Of a DNA stretch of 13,390 nt, positions 7,280 to 13,390 are shown in pieces. Source of the DNA: an uncultured Terriglobus sp. GTDB taxonomy: Bacteria; Acidobacteriota; Terriglobia; Terriglobales; Acidobacteriaceae. The position numbers were made by a program, and so were the translations under genes. Positions within the stretch are counted from its first letter, which is position 1. The number at the start of each line of letters is the position of its first letter. A model generated the notes under the pieces. That model did no database searches. It was not told the DNA's origin and worked only from the letters and a program-made list of their open reading frames with translations. The stretch spans positions 1-13,390 of the forward strand of contig CALMRM010000085.1 in NCBI GenBank assembly GCA_937871605.1. The letters are read 5' to 3'.

Positions 7280-8722
7280 ATGAACCGGCGTGACGTGCTC
7301 AAGCTCGGTGGCATGGCCCTTGGTGGTGCAGGTGCATCGCGCGTGCTGGCGCAGGCTGGCATGCACATGGCCTCTGCTTCAGATGCGGTGCCGCAAGCCA
7401 AAGCGGATTTCGAGTTGCGCATCGCTCCCGTGCAGGTCGAACTCGCCCCTTCGCGCATCCTCTCCACCATTGGCTACAACGGCACCGCACCCGGTCCACT
7501 GCTGCGGAGGCGCGCGGGCAAGCCCGTTACCGTTGACATCGTGAACGAGACCGACACGCCAGAGCTGGTGCACTGGCACGGCATGCTCATCCCCGCCGAA
7601 GCGGACGGCACCGAGGAGGAAGGCTCGCCCTACGTGCCGCCGCATGGCCGCGCCCGCGTCACCTTTACACCCGGCCCGGCAGGCCTGCGCTGGTACCACT
7701 CGCATGCCATGGCCATGGACGATCTGCGCAAAGGCGCGTACAGCGGCCAGTTCGGCATGGTGTATGTCGAGGACGGCAAGGACAGGGGTGCCTACGATCA
7801 GGAGCACTTCCTGGCGCTGCGCGACTGGGAGCCGTTCTTTTCCAGCCAAATGGACGACGATGACGACGACACCCACGACGGCCCCATGCTGGAAAAGCCG
7901 CCGGAGATGAACAACGACCCGGACGGGCTGGAGGTCAGCTCCACCACTTACTCCATCAATGACAAAGCACTGGGCGCGGGCGAACCGATCCACGTTAAGG
8001 AGGGTCAGCGCCTCCTGCTGCACCTTTGCAATGCCAGCGCCATCGAGAACCGCCGCATCGCGCTTGCGGGCCACAGCTTGCGCGTGGTCTCGCTGGACGG
8101 CAACGCGGTTCCACGCCCACAGAGTGTGGACTCGCTCTTCCTGGGTGCGGGCGAGCGCGCCAGCGTGGAAGTAACCATGAACCACCCAGGCGTGTGGATC
8201 CTGGGTTCCACTGAGAAAACAGTCCGCGAACAGGGTCTGGGCGTGGTCGTCGAGTACGCTGGGCAGCACAAGACGCCGCAGTGGGTGAACCCGAAGAAAG
8301 CACCGTGGGATTACTCGGTCTTTGGTACCGGCACACCGACGCAGCCGGCACCAAAAAACGTGATCGACATGACGTTTCAAAAGCTGCCGCGCGCGCAGGG
8401 CAAGTTCAACGTGTGGACCGTGAACGGTAAGCCCTACCCGCACGAGAACGAGTTCGTTCTGCAGCGCGGCGAGCGGTACCGCCTGATCATGCGCAACTGG
8501 AGTGACGACGCGCACCCTATGCACCTGCACCGCCACCTATGGGAGCTGGTGGAGATGAGTGGCAAGCCCATGGGCGGCCTCATCAAAGATACGGTCGTCG
8601 TCCCGTACTATGGCCGCGCCGTGGTGGACTTCACAGCAGACCAACCCGGCCTGTCACTGTTCCACTGCCACATCCAGCAGCACATGGACTACGGCTTCAA
8701 GGCGCTGTTCCGCTACGCCTAG
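7280..8722 (+). CDS. Tat-exported multicopper oxidase (laccase-like)
   Basis: A 480-residue, three-cupredoxin-domain oxidase that should couple substrate oxidation to reduction of O2 to water in the periplasm. The N-terminus has a twin-arginine signal (NRRDVLKLGGMALGGAG, cleavage near ALAQA-like residues 23-26). All four copper motifs are intact: HWHG at 98-101, HSH at 140-142, HPMHLHRH at 412-419, and HCHIQQHMDYGF at 462-473. The type 1 axial position is Phe473 rather than Met, as in high-potential laccases. A run of six Asp (192-197) after the first domain is unusual. Methionine content is modest, so a CopA-type copper-resistance role is less likely. The start at 7280 is chosen for GGAG five bases upstream and for the Tat motif directly after Met1. 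It is monocistronic; the physiological substrate cannot be told from sequence. Confidence 0.93.
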   Translation: MNRRDVLKLGGMALGGAGASRVLAQAGMHMASASDAVPQAKADFELRIAPVQVELAPSRILSTIGYNGTAPGPLLRRRAGKPVTVDIVNETDTPELVHWHGMLIPAEADGTEEEGSPYVPPHGRARVTFTPGPAGLRWYHSHAMAMDDLRKGAYSGQFGMVYVEDGKDRGAYDQEHFLALRDWEPFFSSQMDDDDDDTHDGPMLEKPPEMNNDPDGLEVSSTTYSINDKALGAGEPIHVKEGQRLLLHLCNASAIENRRIALAGHSLRVVSLDGNAVPRPQSVDSLFLGAGERASVEVTMNHPGVWILGSTEKTVREQGLGVVVEYAGQHKTPQWVNPKKAPWDYSVFGTGTPTQPAPKNVIDMTFQKLPRAQGKFNVWTVNGKPYPHENEFVLQRGERYRLIMRNWSDDAHPMHLHRHLWELVEMSGKPMGGLIKDTVVVPYYGRAVVDFTADQPGLSLFHCHIQQHMDYGFKALFRYA

Positions 8723-8763
8723 CCTGGCTGAAGAAGCAATGGAATTAGCCGACAAGAAAAGCG

Positions 8764-8791
8764 TTGACGCGTCGGCGGTTACGCATAGAAT
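8764..8791 (+). promoter_or_regulatory. Near-consensus sigma-70-type promoter
   Basis: The -35 box TTGACG (8764-8769) and -10 box TAGAAT (8786-8791) are separated by 16 bp, each one or two bases from consensus. Predicted transcription start is about 8797-8799, where a 6-bp hairpin begins. This is the clearest promoter in the window, and it drives a stretch with no credible protein gene. Confidence 0.65.
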
Positions 8792-8797
8792 GAGTGT

Positions 8798-9040
8798 GTC
8801 CGCTGCACTTAAGCGGATATGTCTCTCCCCGCCACTGGCGGGACGGGGAGAGGGTTAGAAGTACGTTACGGCTTCCACAAGGAGAGCAGTAGCGCTCCCT
8901 TCGCAAGCAGGAAGAGAATTACTTCTCCTGGTACCTGCAATGCGAATCTGCGGAAACGAACCGTAAGGGCTGCATCCACATCACCACCTTTCTACAGAAA
9001 ATCGCTCCGGGATTCGCGGTCCCGGAGCGTTTCGCTTTTC
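8798..9040 (+). ncRNA. Candidate structured small RNA or attenuated leader of ppa
   Basis: Between the promoter at 8764-8791 and the terminator at 9003-9040 lies about 240 nt with heavy predicted folding. Stems I could pair by eye are: TCCGCT/AGCGGA (8799-8804 with 8812-8817); CTCTCCCC/GGGGAGAG (8823-8830 with 8845-8852); and a three-way junction closed by TTACGG (8866-8871) with CCGTAA (8961-8966), extended by TTCC (8873-8876) with GGAA (8952-8955). The junction encloses hairpin 8881-8898 (GGAG-A-GC-AGTA-GC-G-CTCC) and a long hairpin 8902-8944 (CGCA/TGCG then GCAGG/CCTGC). Then comes a pyrimidine-rich linker holding a 16S-tail-like sequence, and the terminator. It matches no RNA family I know. 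A stand-alone sRNA fits promoter plus terminator; since ppa starts 127 nt later with no clear promoter of its own, a riboswitch-like attenuator is the alternative. The only open frame here (8819-9055) has no Shine-Dalgarno and runs through both hairpins. Confidence 0.55.
9003..9040 (+). terminator. Intrinsic terminator of the candidate RNA
   Basis: A perfect 10-bp stem, CGCTCCGGGA (9003-9012) with TCCCGGAGCG (9020-9029), a 7-nt loop, then TTTCGCTTTT. It would end the transcript from the promoter at 8764-8791. On the opposite strand the same stem is followed by ATTTTCT, so it may work both ways. Confidence 0.8.
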
Positions 9041-9050
9041 AGGGCGAAAC
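9029..9050 (+). terminator. Second hairpin overlapping the terminator tail
   Basis: GTTTCGC (9029-9035) pairs with GCGAAAC (9044-9050), loop TTTTCAGG, followed by TTTGATC. It shares only base 9029 with the first stem, so it could act as a back-up terminator. Confidence 0.45.
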
Positions 9051-9133
9051 TTTGATCTCCGCCGGAACCCTGTGCGGCCAGTCTGTAGAAGGCTCGTCCA
9101 GTGTAGTACGCGTGCTACGCAGAACGGCGCGGT

Positions 9134-9147
9134 GACGATTCATCGTC
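9134..9147 (+). other. Short hairpin in the pyrophosphatase leader
   Basis: GACGA (9134-9138) pairs with TCGTC (9143-9147) around the loop TTCA, 20 bases before the pyrophosphatase ATG. A near-palindrome, GTAGTACGCGTGCTAC (9103-9118), precedes it. No protein-binding family is recognised. Confidence 0.3.
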
Positions 9148-9166
9148 GGTTCACATCCAAGCCCGA

Positions 9167-9721
9167 ATGAGTCAGCCGGAAGACACGAGCAGCAACCTTG
9201 AACTACTTGCTCCTTTTAATAAGGACGGCGTGCTGCAGGTGGTGGTCGAAACACCCAAAGGCAGCCGCAACAAATACGCATGGGATCACGAGCGCCGCTG
9301 CTTCGAACTCAAGAAGGTGCTGCCCGCAGGCATGGTGTTTCCGTACGACTTCGGCTTCATCCCCAGTACGGAGGCACCGGATGGCGACGACCTGGATGTA
9401 CTGCTGCTGATGGACGAACCGGCCTTCCCAGGCTGCATTGTGAGCGCGCGGCTCATCGGCGCCTTTGAAGGTGAGGACACGTTGCCGGACGGTACAACAC
9501 GGCGTAATGATCGCCTGTTGGCCGTGGCGGAGGCGAGTGACCTGTTCGAGAACTTCCAAACCGTCGATGACCTACCGGAGGATTTTCGCCGGCACATGGA
9601 GCAATTCTTTGAAAACTATCCCAGTGTGCTGAGTCAGAAGGAGTTCAAGCTGCTGCGCACCAGCGGACCGGACGAGGCCGGCCAGCTCATTGCGCACGCA
9701 AGAAAGGCTGCGGAGCAGTAA
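9167..9721 (+). CDS. ppa: Inorganic pyrophosphatase, family I
   Basis: A 184-residue cytoplasmic enzyme that hydrolyses pyrophosphate to two phosphates, pulling biosynthetic reactions forward. Family I features: ETPKGSRNKYAWD at 28-40 (substrate-binding Lys/Arg region), FPYDFGFIPST at 58-68, and the metal-binding signature DGDDLDV at 72-78 with its three aspartates (the usual form is DGDPxDV). It belongs to a divergent branch: where E. coli has D-x-K (Asp102/Lys104) this protein reads NDR at 113-115, and the late Tyr-Lys pair is NYPS in FFENYPS at 147-153. Length is normal. No strong Shine-Dalgarno is seen before the ATG. It follows a terminator and a structured region (8798-9050) that may control it, and it converges with the next gene, 37 bases away. 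Confidence 0.92.
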   Translation: MSQPEDTSSNLELLAPFNKDGVLQVVVETPKGSRNKYAWDHERRCFELKKVLPAGMVFPYDFGFIPSTEAPDGDDLDVLLLMDEPAFPGCIVSARLIGAFEGEDTLPDGTTRRNDRLLAVAEASDLFENFQTVDDLPEDFRRHMEQFFENYPSVLSQKEFKLLRTSGPDEAGQLIAHARKAAEQ

Positions 9722-9734
9722 CGCTTCCGCAGCC
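9700..9734 (-). terminator. Minus-strand terminator embedded in the end of ppa
   Basis: Read on the minus strand: GGCTGCGGA (9734-9726), an 11-nt loop, TCCGCAGCC (9714-9706), then TTTCTT. It lies 25 bases after the stop of the sugar dehydrogenase gene and inside the last codons and stop of ppa. There is no T-run on the plus strand, so it serves mainly the minus-strand gene. Confidence 0.65.
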
Positions 9735-9758
9735 TGTTGCCCGACGAAAAGACCGGGC

Positions 9759-10970
9759 CTACTGCATGCCTTTTGCGGTCTGCTGCGCCGCGCCGGAGTA
9801 CGTGACGCGATAGAGAATGCCGTTCTGCTCATCACCCACCACCACGCTGCCGTCACCCATCTGCACCAGGCCGAACGGCCGCGCAAACCGAGCCCAGCCG
9901 CTGCCTCCCTTTACCGGCATCAGAAAGCCGCTGAGGAAGGGCTGAATACTTGCTGCCTTGCCGCCTTCAAAGTGAATGCGGACTACTTCATAGCCGCGGG
10001 GCGGGTTCGCTCCCCAGCTGCCGTGCAGGCTGGCCAGCGCGTCACCGTCATAGCCTGCGGGCAGGCCTTGGCCGTTGAGGAAGATCAACTGCATGCCGGA
10101 CGAGTGAGCCGCGTAGGTCAGCACGGGCAGCGTTGTTTTGGCGGCCCACTGGTCCAGCGTTACGCCGTGCGGTGGCGTCAGGTACAGGTTCTTCAGGCCC
10201 GCACCCAGGATGTACGGCCAGCCGTACTCCTTGCCCTGCTGGATCAGGTTGACCTCCTCGCGCTGCTCCTTGTCGCCCAGCCAGTCCACGCCGTCGTCCC
10301 AGCCGTACAGGTCCGCCGTGCCCGGCTTGAAGTTGAACCCGATGGTGTTACGCAGGCCGGTGGCGTAGGTCTCGCGTCCGCTGCCGTCCAGGTTGCTGCG
10401 CTGCATAGTCGCCTGCAGCGGGTTGCCCTCGGTGCAGGTGTTGCAGGTGCTGCCCACGCTCTCGTAGAGCTTGCCATCCGGGCCCACGGCCAGTGTGCGG
10501 TCCTCGTGCTGGCCCGCATCGGGCAGGTCACTCATGATGAGCTTTGAAGGTCCTAGCGTGCCGTCCGCCAGGATGGGCGCGGAGTACACCTGCTTGATGG
10601 ACACGTAGTACAGCACGTTGTCATGGATGACCATGCCGTGCACATGTTCCAGCTCGACGACCTTGGTTTGCTTGCCACTGGCATCGATCATGGTGATCGT
10701 GCCCGCATCGCGGCTGCTGACGTAAAGATTGCCTGCGTCGGAGACGACGATCACACGCGGACTCTTCAGGCCCTCGGCCAGCTTTGTGATCTTGAACCCG
10801 GCGGGCAGCTTTAACCTCAAGATGTTGGCGTCGGTTGCTGAGAGCGGTGCCGGTAGCACCACATTCACGCTGTGGGTGTCGCGGTTTGGCTGCGGCATTT
10901 CTTGCCCGCGGGCGAGCACGCAGGTGGTCGAAAGGGCTGCAGCCGTAAGAAAAACACCAAAATGCTTCAT
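9759..10970 (-). CDS. Exported PQQ-type sugar/L-sorbosone dehydrogenase-like beta-propeller protein
   Basis: A 403-residue protein with a signal peptide (1-about 23, ending LARGQ). The rest is a six-bladed beta-propeller like the soluble PQQ glucose dehydrogenase / L-sorbosone dehydrogenase family. Family marks: LPAGFKITKLAEGLKSPR at 55-72, HGMV at 111-114, HEDRTLAVGPDGKLYESVGS at 145-164, a CNTC pair at 166-169, LRNTIGF at 196-202, the ligand-like YGWPY at 229-233, and HGSWGANPPRGYEVV at 306-320. Such proteins oxidise sugars or aldehydes in the periplasm, if PQQ is available; many members are untested. The start at 10970 is chosen because the signal peptide begins there; an upstream in-frame ATG at 11054 adds a non-signal extension. 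It has no good Shine-Dalgarno. It is followed by the terminator at 9700-9734 and preceded by the direct repeats at 10984-11053. Confidence 0.85.
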   Translation of the reverse strand: MKHFGVFLTAAALSTTCVLARGQEMPQPNRDTHSVNVVLPAPLSATDANILRLKLPAGFKITKLAEGLKSPRVIVVSDAGNLYVSSRDAGTITMIDASGKQTKVVELEHVHGMVIHDNVLYYVSIKQVYSAPILADGTLGPSKLIMSDLPDAGQHEDRTLAVGPDGKLYESVGSTCNTCTEGNPLQATMQRSNLDGSGRETYATGLRNTIGFNFKPGTADLYGWDDGVDWLGDKEQREEVNLIQQGKEYGWPYILGAGLKNLYLTPPHGVTLDQWAAKTTLPVLTYAAHSSGMQLIFLNGQGLPAGYDGDALASLHGSWGANPPRGYEVVRIHFEGGKAASIQPFLSGFLMPVKGGSGWARFARPFGLVQMGDGSVVVGDEQNGILYRVTYSGAAQQTAKGMQ

Positions 10971-10983
10971 AAGGCGACAGATG

Positions 10984-11053
10984 CGTGTCAAAACACACCC
11001 TGTTGCACGCAAATAGCCACTTTGAACGTGACAAAACGTGCTGTTTGCACGCA
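10984..11053. repeat. Pair of 27-28-bp imperfect direct repeats, possible operator
   Basis: Copy 1 is at 10984-11011 and copy 2 at 11027-11053. Both begin CGTG-T/A-CAAAAC and end with TGTT-(T)-GCACGCA; their middles differ in sequence and by one base in length. The starts are 43 bp apart, close to four helical turns, so bound proteins would sit on one face. They end 13 bp before the sugar dehydrogenase ATG (on its upstream side). Copy 1 also holds the palindrome GTGTCAAAACAC. No regulator family is recognised. Confidence 0.55.
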
Positions 11054-11154
11054 TGAACGTACAGTTTTGCTGCTTACACCAGTAGAAAATGCTGACTCAT
11101 TGGCACTCCCATGCGCTCAAAGTGACGCTTTCGCGCTAAAGGCGGCCCTCGGAG

Positions 11155-12408
11155 CTAGTTCGCACTCACCGCCAGCCCAACAGCTGCCTTCACCTTGCTC
11201 CACACCCACGTCGGCACGGTAGACCGCATCATGTGGCTGCGCAACTCCTCGTAGCGTGCCGCACCCATGCTGTAGCCAATGATCAGGCGCAGCAGCTCCG
11301 GGTCCTGTTGAGCCTTGCGCACCAGCGCGTCCATGCGGCCCGAGCCGTTGAACAGCCGATGCTGAATCTCGACGGAGTGCTGCAGGTCCGAGCCGATCTG
11401 GGCCTGCCAGGCCCGCTGGTAGCCGCTGAGTTCGCGCTCGTCATAGCGCTGTTTCCTGATTGCAGTCAGCGCCGCATCTGCCGCCAGCGAGCCGCTGGCC
11501 ATGGCGTAGAAAATGCCTTCTGCCGTGAACGCGTTGACGAAGCCGCCAGCGTCGCCCGCCAGCAGCACACGGTCGGTGTAGGTCTTGGCCAGTGGCCCGC
11601 TCACCGGGATGGGAAACGCCTTGTAGCCCGCGGGGTTGGTCTCGCCGGTGACGTCGCCCTGCCGCTTCAGCGTGTCCACCCAGCCCGCGTGGTGCTCCGC
11701 GCCCTTGCCGCGCAGGGCCTTAAGGTACCAGTCCAGCTTGCAGCCGAAGCCCAGGTTCAGGTGCTGCGTCTTTGGAAAAATGTAGCCATAGCCGAAGGTC
11801 TCCGTCAGCGTTAGGAACAGGTAAATGCTCTCGCGATCGGCCACGTCGAGCCGGTCGTAGGTGGTCTCCTCCATCATGTCCACCGCGTACTCCTTGTGCG
11901 CGGCTTCCGAGCGCAGGCCGGTGTGCCGCGCAATGACGGAGTTCGCGGAATCCGCCCCAATCACCAGCGGTGCCGTGAAGAGTTCGCCTGTCGTGCTCTC
12001 CAGTTCGACGTGATCCGGCTTCACCACGCAGCGGCGGATCATGACACCCTTGCGCACCGTGCAGACGCTTTCTGCCCGCCGAAACAGCGCCGCATCGAAC
12101 TCCCACCGGCGAATCAGGTACAGAATCGGCTCGCCCTGCTGGTATGTCACGCGCGTGCCGTCGGGGGACTGCAGGTGCACGCGGCTCACCGGGTTCACCG
12201 GCACCTCACCCGCTTGCAGAAACTCCCGCACATACGGAAAACGGTCCAGCAGCCGAGCCGACAGGCCGCCGCCGCAGGGCTTCTCGCGGGGGAACTCCGC
12301 CGCCTTGTCCAGCACGAGCACGCGAACGCCAGCCTGGCCAAGCTGGTACGCAGCCGTTGCGCCCGCGGGCCCAGCGCCCACGATAATGATGTCGAAGCTC
12401 TGGTCCAT
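11155..12408 (-). CDS. Geranylgeranyl-reductase-family FAD-dependent oxidoreductase
   Basis: A 417-residue flavoprotein of the digeranylgeranylglycerophospholipid / geranylgeranyl reductase family, which reduces isoprenoid double bonds or related unsaturated substrates with FAD. Seen: the dinucleotide-binding GAGPAGA at 11-17 after strand DIIIV; the family mark REKPCGGGLS at 41-50; GADSANS at 151-157; and the FAD-ribityl motif GDAGGFVNAFTAEGI at 285-299. The start at 12408 places the Rossmann strand at residue 6, normal for the family; an upstream ATG at 12462 would add an unconserved extension. No Shine-Dalgarno is visible, but a TACACT -10-like box lies just upstream, so the message may have a very short leader. 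The substrate (menaquinone side chain, carotenoid or lipid) cannot be told from the sequence. It is on the same strand as the sugar dehydrogenase but 184 bp away, so co-transcription is uncertain. Confidence 0.88.
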   Translation of the reverse strand: MDQSFDIIIVGAGPAGATAAYQLGQAGVRVLVLDKAAEFPREKPCGGGLSARLLDRFPYVREFLQAGEVPVNPVSRVHLQSPDGTRVTYQQGEPILYLIRRWEFDAALFRRAESVCTVRKGVMIRRCVVKPDHVELESTTGELFTAPLVIGADSANSVIARHTGLRSEAAHKEYAVDMMEETTYDRLDVADRESIYLFLTLTETFGYGYIFPKTQHLNLGFGCKLDWYLKALRGKGAEHHAGWVDTLKRQGDVTGETNPAGYKAFPIPVSGPLAKTYTDRVLLAGDAGGFVNAFTAEGIFYAMASGSLAADAALTAIRKQRYDERELSGYQRAWQAQIGSDLQHSVEIQHRLFNGSGRMDALVRKAQQDPELLRLIIGYSMGAARYEELRSHMMRSTVPTWVWSKVKAAVGLAVSAN

Positions 12409-12639
12409 GGTCAAAACCAGTGTAGCCGTGCAAGGGTTGGCTGGCACAGGCTGCGCACGCACCGGCGCGCCAGGCCGTTCACCGGCGTGTCATCTCCCGT
12501 TCGCAGAGAATTGACCCGGCAGCGACAGGCTATTCGCAAACCGCGCCGAAGATGGACCTCACCCAAAGGTTTTGTTCCTAGAGCGTCCGTAGACGCTTGG
12601 CTTGCACGTCGGCCAGCGCCCGGGCGATGGGAGGTCTCG
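12409..12639. promoter_or_regulatory. Divergent intergenic region between the reductase and TonB receptor genes
   Basis: This 231-bp gap should hold promoters for both flanking genes. It has a hairpin, AGCGTC (12582-12587) with GACGCT (12592-12597), loop CGTA, 42 bases before the receptor ATG. A TTGACC at 12511-12516 is followed by TATTCG at only 14-bp spacing, too short for a confident promoter call. Confidence 0.35.
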
Positions 12640-13390
12640 ATGCGCGTTCGCCTTACACTTGCTGCCACCGCCGTTGCCCTGCTCGCCGCGCCTGCTGTGC
12701 GGGCGCAGCAGGACCCCGCGCAAAGCGCCACCACACCCACCACGCCTGGCCAGGCTGCGCAGCCCGGCACGCAAGACCCCGCGAAGGACAAGGTCACATC
12801 GTCCGACACCGTGACCGTGACCGCCAGCGGCGAAACGCGCGATGTGCAGAGCATCGACAGCAAGGTACTGCTGGAGCAGTCGCCCGGCACCAGCCCCATT
12901 GCGGTGCTGGCGCGGCTGCCTTCGGTCGAAATCACAACGGCCGACCCATACGGCGCGTATGAGTGGGCCGTGCGCATCTCCGTGCGCGGCTTTAACCAGA
13001 ACCAGCTCGGCTTTACGCTGGACGACGTGCCGCTGGGCGACATGAGTTACGGCAACCTGAACGGCCTGCACATCAGCCGCGCCATCATCGACGAGGACCT
13101 GGGCAACATCTCCCTGTCGCAGGGCACGGGCGCGCTGGAAACGGCCAGCACCAGCAACCTGGGCGGCACGGTACAGTTCTTTTCCGGCGACAGCAGCGAT
13201 AAGCGCCACCTGGACATTCGCCAGAGCTTTGGCTCGTTTGCCGGTGTGCGCACCTTTGGCCGGTTCGACAGCGGACTGCTGCCCACGCACACCAAGTTCT
13301 ACCTGGCGGGGGTCTACCAGCACGCGCAAAAGTGGAAGAGCGCGGGCGACCGCAACCAGGACTACTTCCAATTCAACGGCAAGGTGACGC
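12640..13390 (+). CDS. TonB-dependent outer-membrane receptor (3' end beyond window)
   Basis: The first 250 residues of an outer-membrane transporter that takes up iron chelates, cobalamin or carbohydrates using TonB energy. Seen: a signal peptide (1-about 22, APAVRAQ); a low-complexity Pro/Thr/Gln spacer at 23-50; a TonB box DTVTVTA at 56-62; and the plug domain, with VRGFNQNQLGFTLDDVPLGD at 115-134 and GTGALETASTSNLGGTVQFFSG at 162-183. The first barrel strands follow from about 188. Such receptors are commonly 700-900 aa, so most of the barrel is cut off by the right edge. It lacks the N-terminal carboxypeptidase-regulatory-like domain found in the many Oar-type acidobacterial receptors. 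The start is fixed by GGGAGGT at 12629-12635, four bases from the ATG. The ligand is unknown. Confidence 0.93.
   Translation, partial: MRVRLTLAATAVALLAAPAVRAQQDPAQSATTPTTPGQAAQPGTQDPAKDKVTSSDTVTVTASGETRDVQSIDSKVLLEQSPGTSPIAVLARLPSVEITTADPYGAYEWAVRISVRGFNQNQLGFTLDDVPLGDMSYGNLNGLHISRAIIDEDLGNISLSQGTGALETASTSNLGGTVQFFSGDSSDKRHLDIRQSFGSFAGVRTFGRFDSGLLPTHTKFYLAGVYQHAQKWKSAGDRNQDYFQFNGKVT

Noticed and set aside
7379..8536. A 385-codon open frame antisense to the multicopper oxidase
   Set aside because: It is a shadow of GC-rich codon bias: its composition is Val/Arg/His/Ala-rich without motifs, and the opposite strand has full copper-site conservation.
8831..8940. Possible cobalamin riboswitch (GCCACTG at 8831-8837 and ACCTGC later)
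   Set aside because: The other conserved blocks of that riboswitch are missing, and GCCACTG here is simply the centre of the CTCTCCCC/GGGGAGAG hairpin.
8866..8966. Hammerhead-type ribozyme (three-way junction with GGAAAC)
   Set aside because: The required CTGANGA block is absent and no matching cleavage-site triplet is positioned at the junction.
8819..9055. A 78-codon open frame on the plus strand
   Set aside because: It has no Shine-Dalgarno, an Arg/Ser-rich composition with no recognisable motif, and runs straight through the strong hairpins and the terminator; the non-coding reading fits better.
9040..9166. Fluoride riboswitch upstream of the pyrophosphatase gene
   Set aside because: Fluoride riboswitches can precede pyrophosphatase genes, but I found no GGCTGATG-like core or the matching pseudoknot pattern here.
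9690..10547. A 285-codon plus-strand open frame beginning inside the end of ppa
   Set aside because: It is antisense to the sugar dehydrogenase, whose motifs are intact, and it lacks a ribosome binding site.
12559..13371. A 270-codon minus-strand open frame over the TonB receptor
   Set aside because: The plus strand encodes signal peptide, TonB box and plug motifs with a strong Shine-Dalgarno; the antisense frame has no motif.

Overview
The window looks like a chromosomal segment from a GC-rich, Gram-negative-type soil bacterium. I place it in Acidobacteriota (class Terriglobia, a Terriglobus/Granulicella/Edaphobacter-like genome). This is an inference from the gene families (DUF4159 protein, VWA/GATase-like membrane protein, caspase-like protein, TPR metallopeptidase and MoxR together; a sorbosone-dehydrogenase-like beta-propeller; a TonB receptor) and from a palindromic intergenic repeat of a kind I associate with those genomes. 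No rRNA marker is present to confirm it.

Region 1 (1-7012, minus strand) is one gene cluster read right to left: an exported DUF4159 protein, a gap with a large palindrome, a membrane-anchored VWA plus glutamine-amidotransferase-like protein, an exported caspase/C13-like protein whose expected cysteine is missing, an exported TPR protein with a zinc-peptidase HExxH site, and a MoxR AAA ATPase cut by the left edge. The last four are tightly coupled: two ATGA start/stop overlaps and one 8-base gap. A MoxR ATPase working with a VWA protein is a known chaperone/assembly pairing. Here it is tied to one probable peptidase and one probable pseudo-peptidase in the envelope, whose function is unknown.

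Region 2 (7013-8722) has a divergent spacer with a 20-bp tandem duplication, then a Tat-exported multicopper oxidase with all four copper-binding motifs.

Region 3 (8723-9166) has no convincing protein gene. It holds a near-consensus promoter, about 240 nt of strongly structured sequence including a predicted three-way junction, and an intrinsic terminator. It is best read as an undescribed small RNA, or an attenuated leader of the next gene. Near its 3' end is a 15-nt stretch that differs at one base from the 3' tail of 16S rRNA. This is the most interesting non-coding signal in the window.

Region 4 (9167-12408) has a family I inorganic pyrophosphatase facing an exported PQQ-type sugar/sorbosone dehydrogenase-like protein; the latter's terminator is embedded in the 3' end of the pyrophosphatase gene. 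Upstream of the dehydrogenase is a pair of 27-28-bp direct repeats spaced 43 bp apart, then a geranylgeranyl-reductase-family flavoprotein on the same strand.

Region 5 (12409-13390) has a short divergent spacer and the first 250 codons of a TonB-dependent outer-membrane receptor that runs off the right edge. I saw no tRNA, rRNA, CRISPR array, insertion sequence or phage gene.
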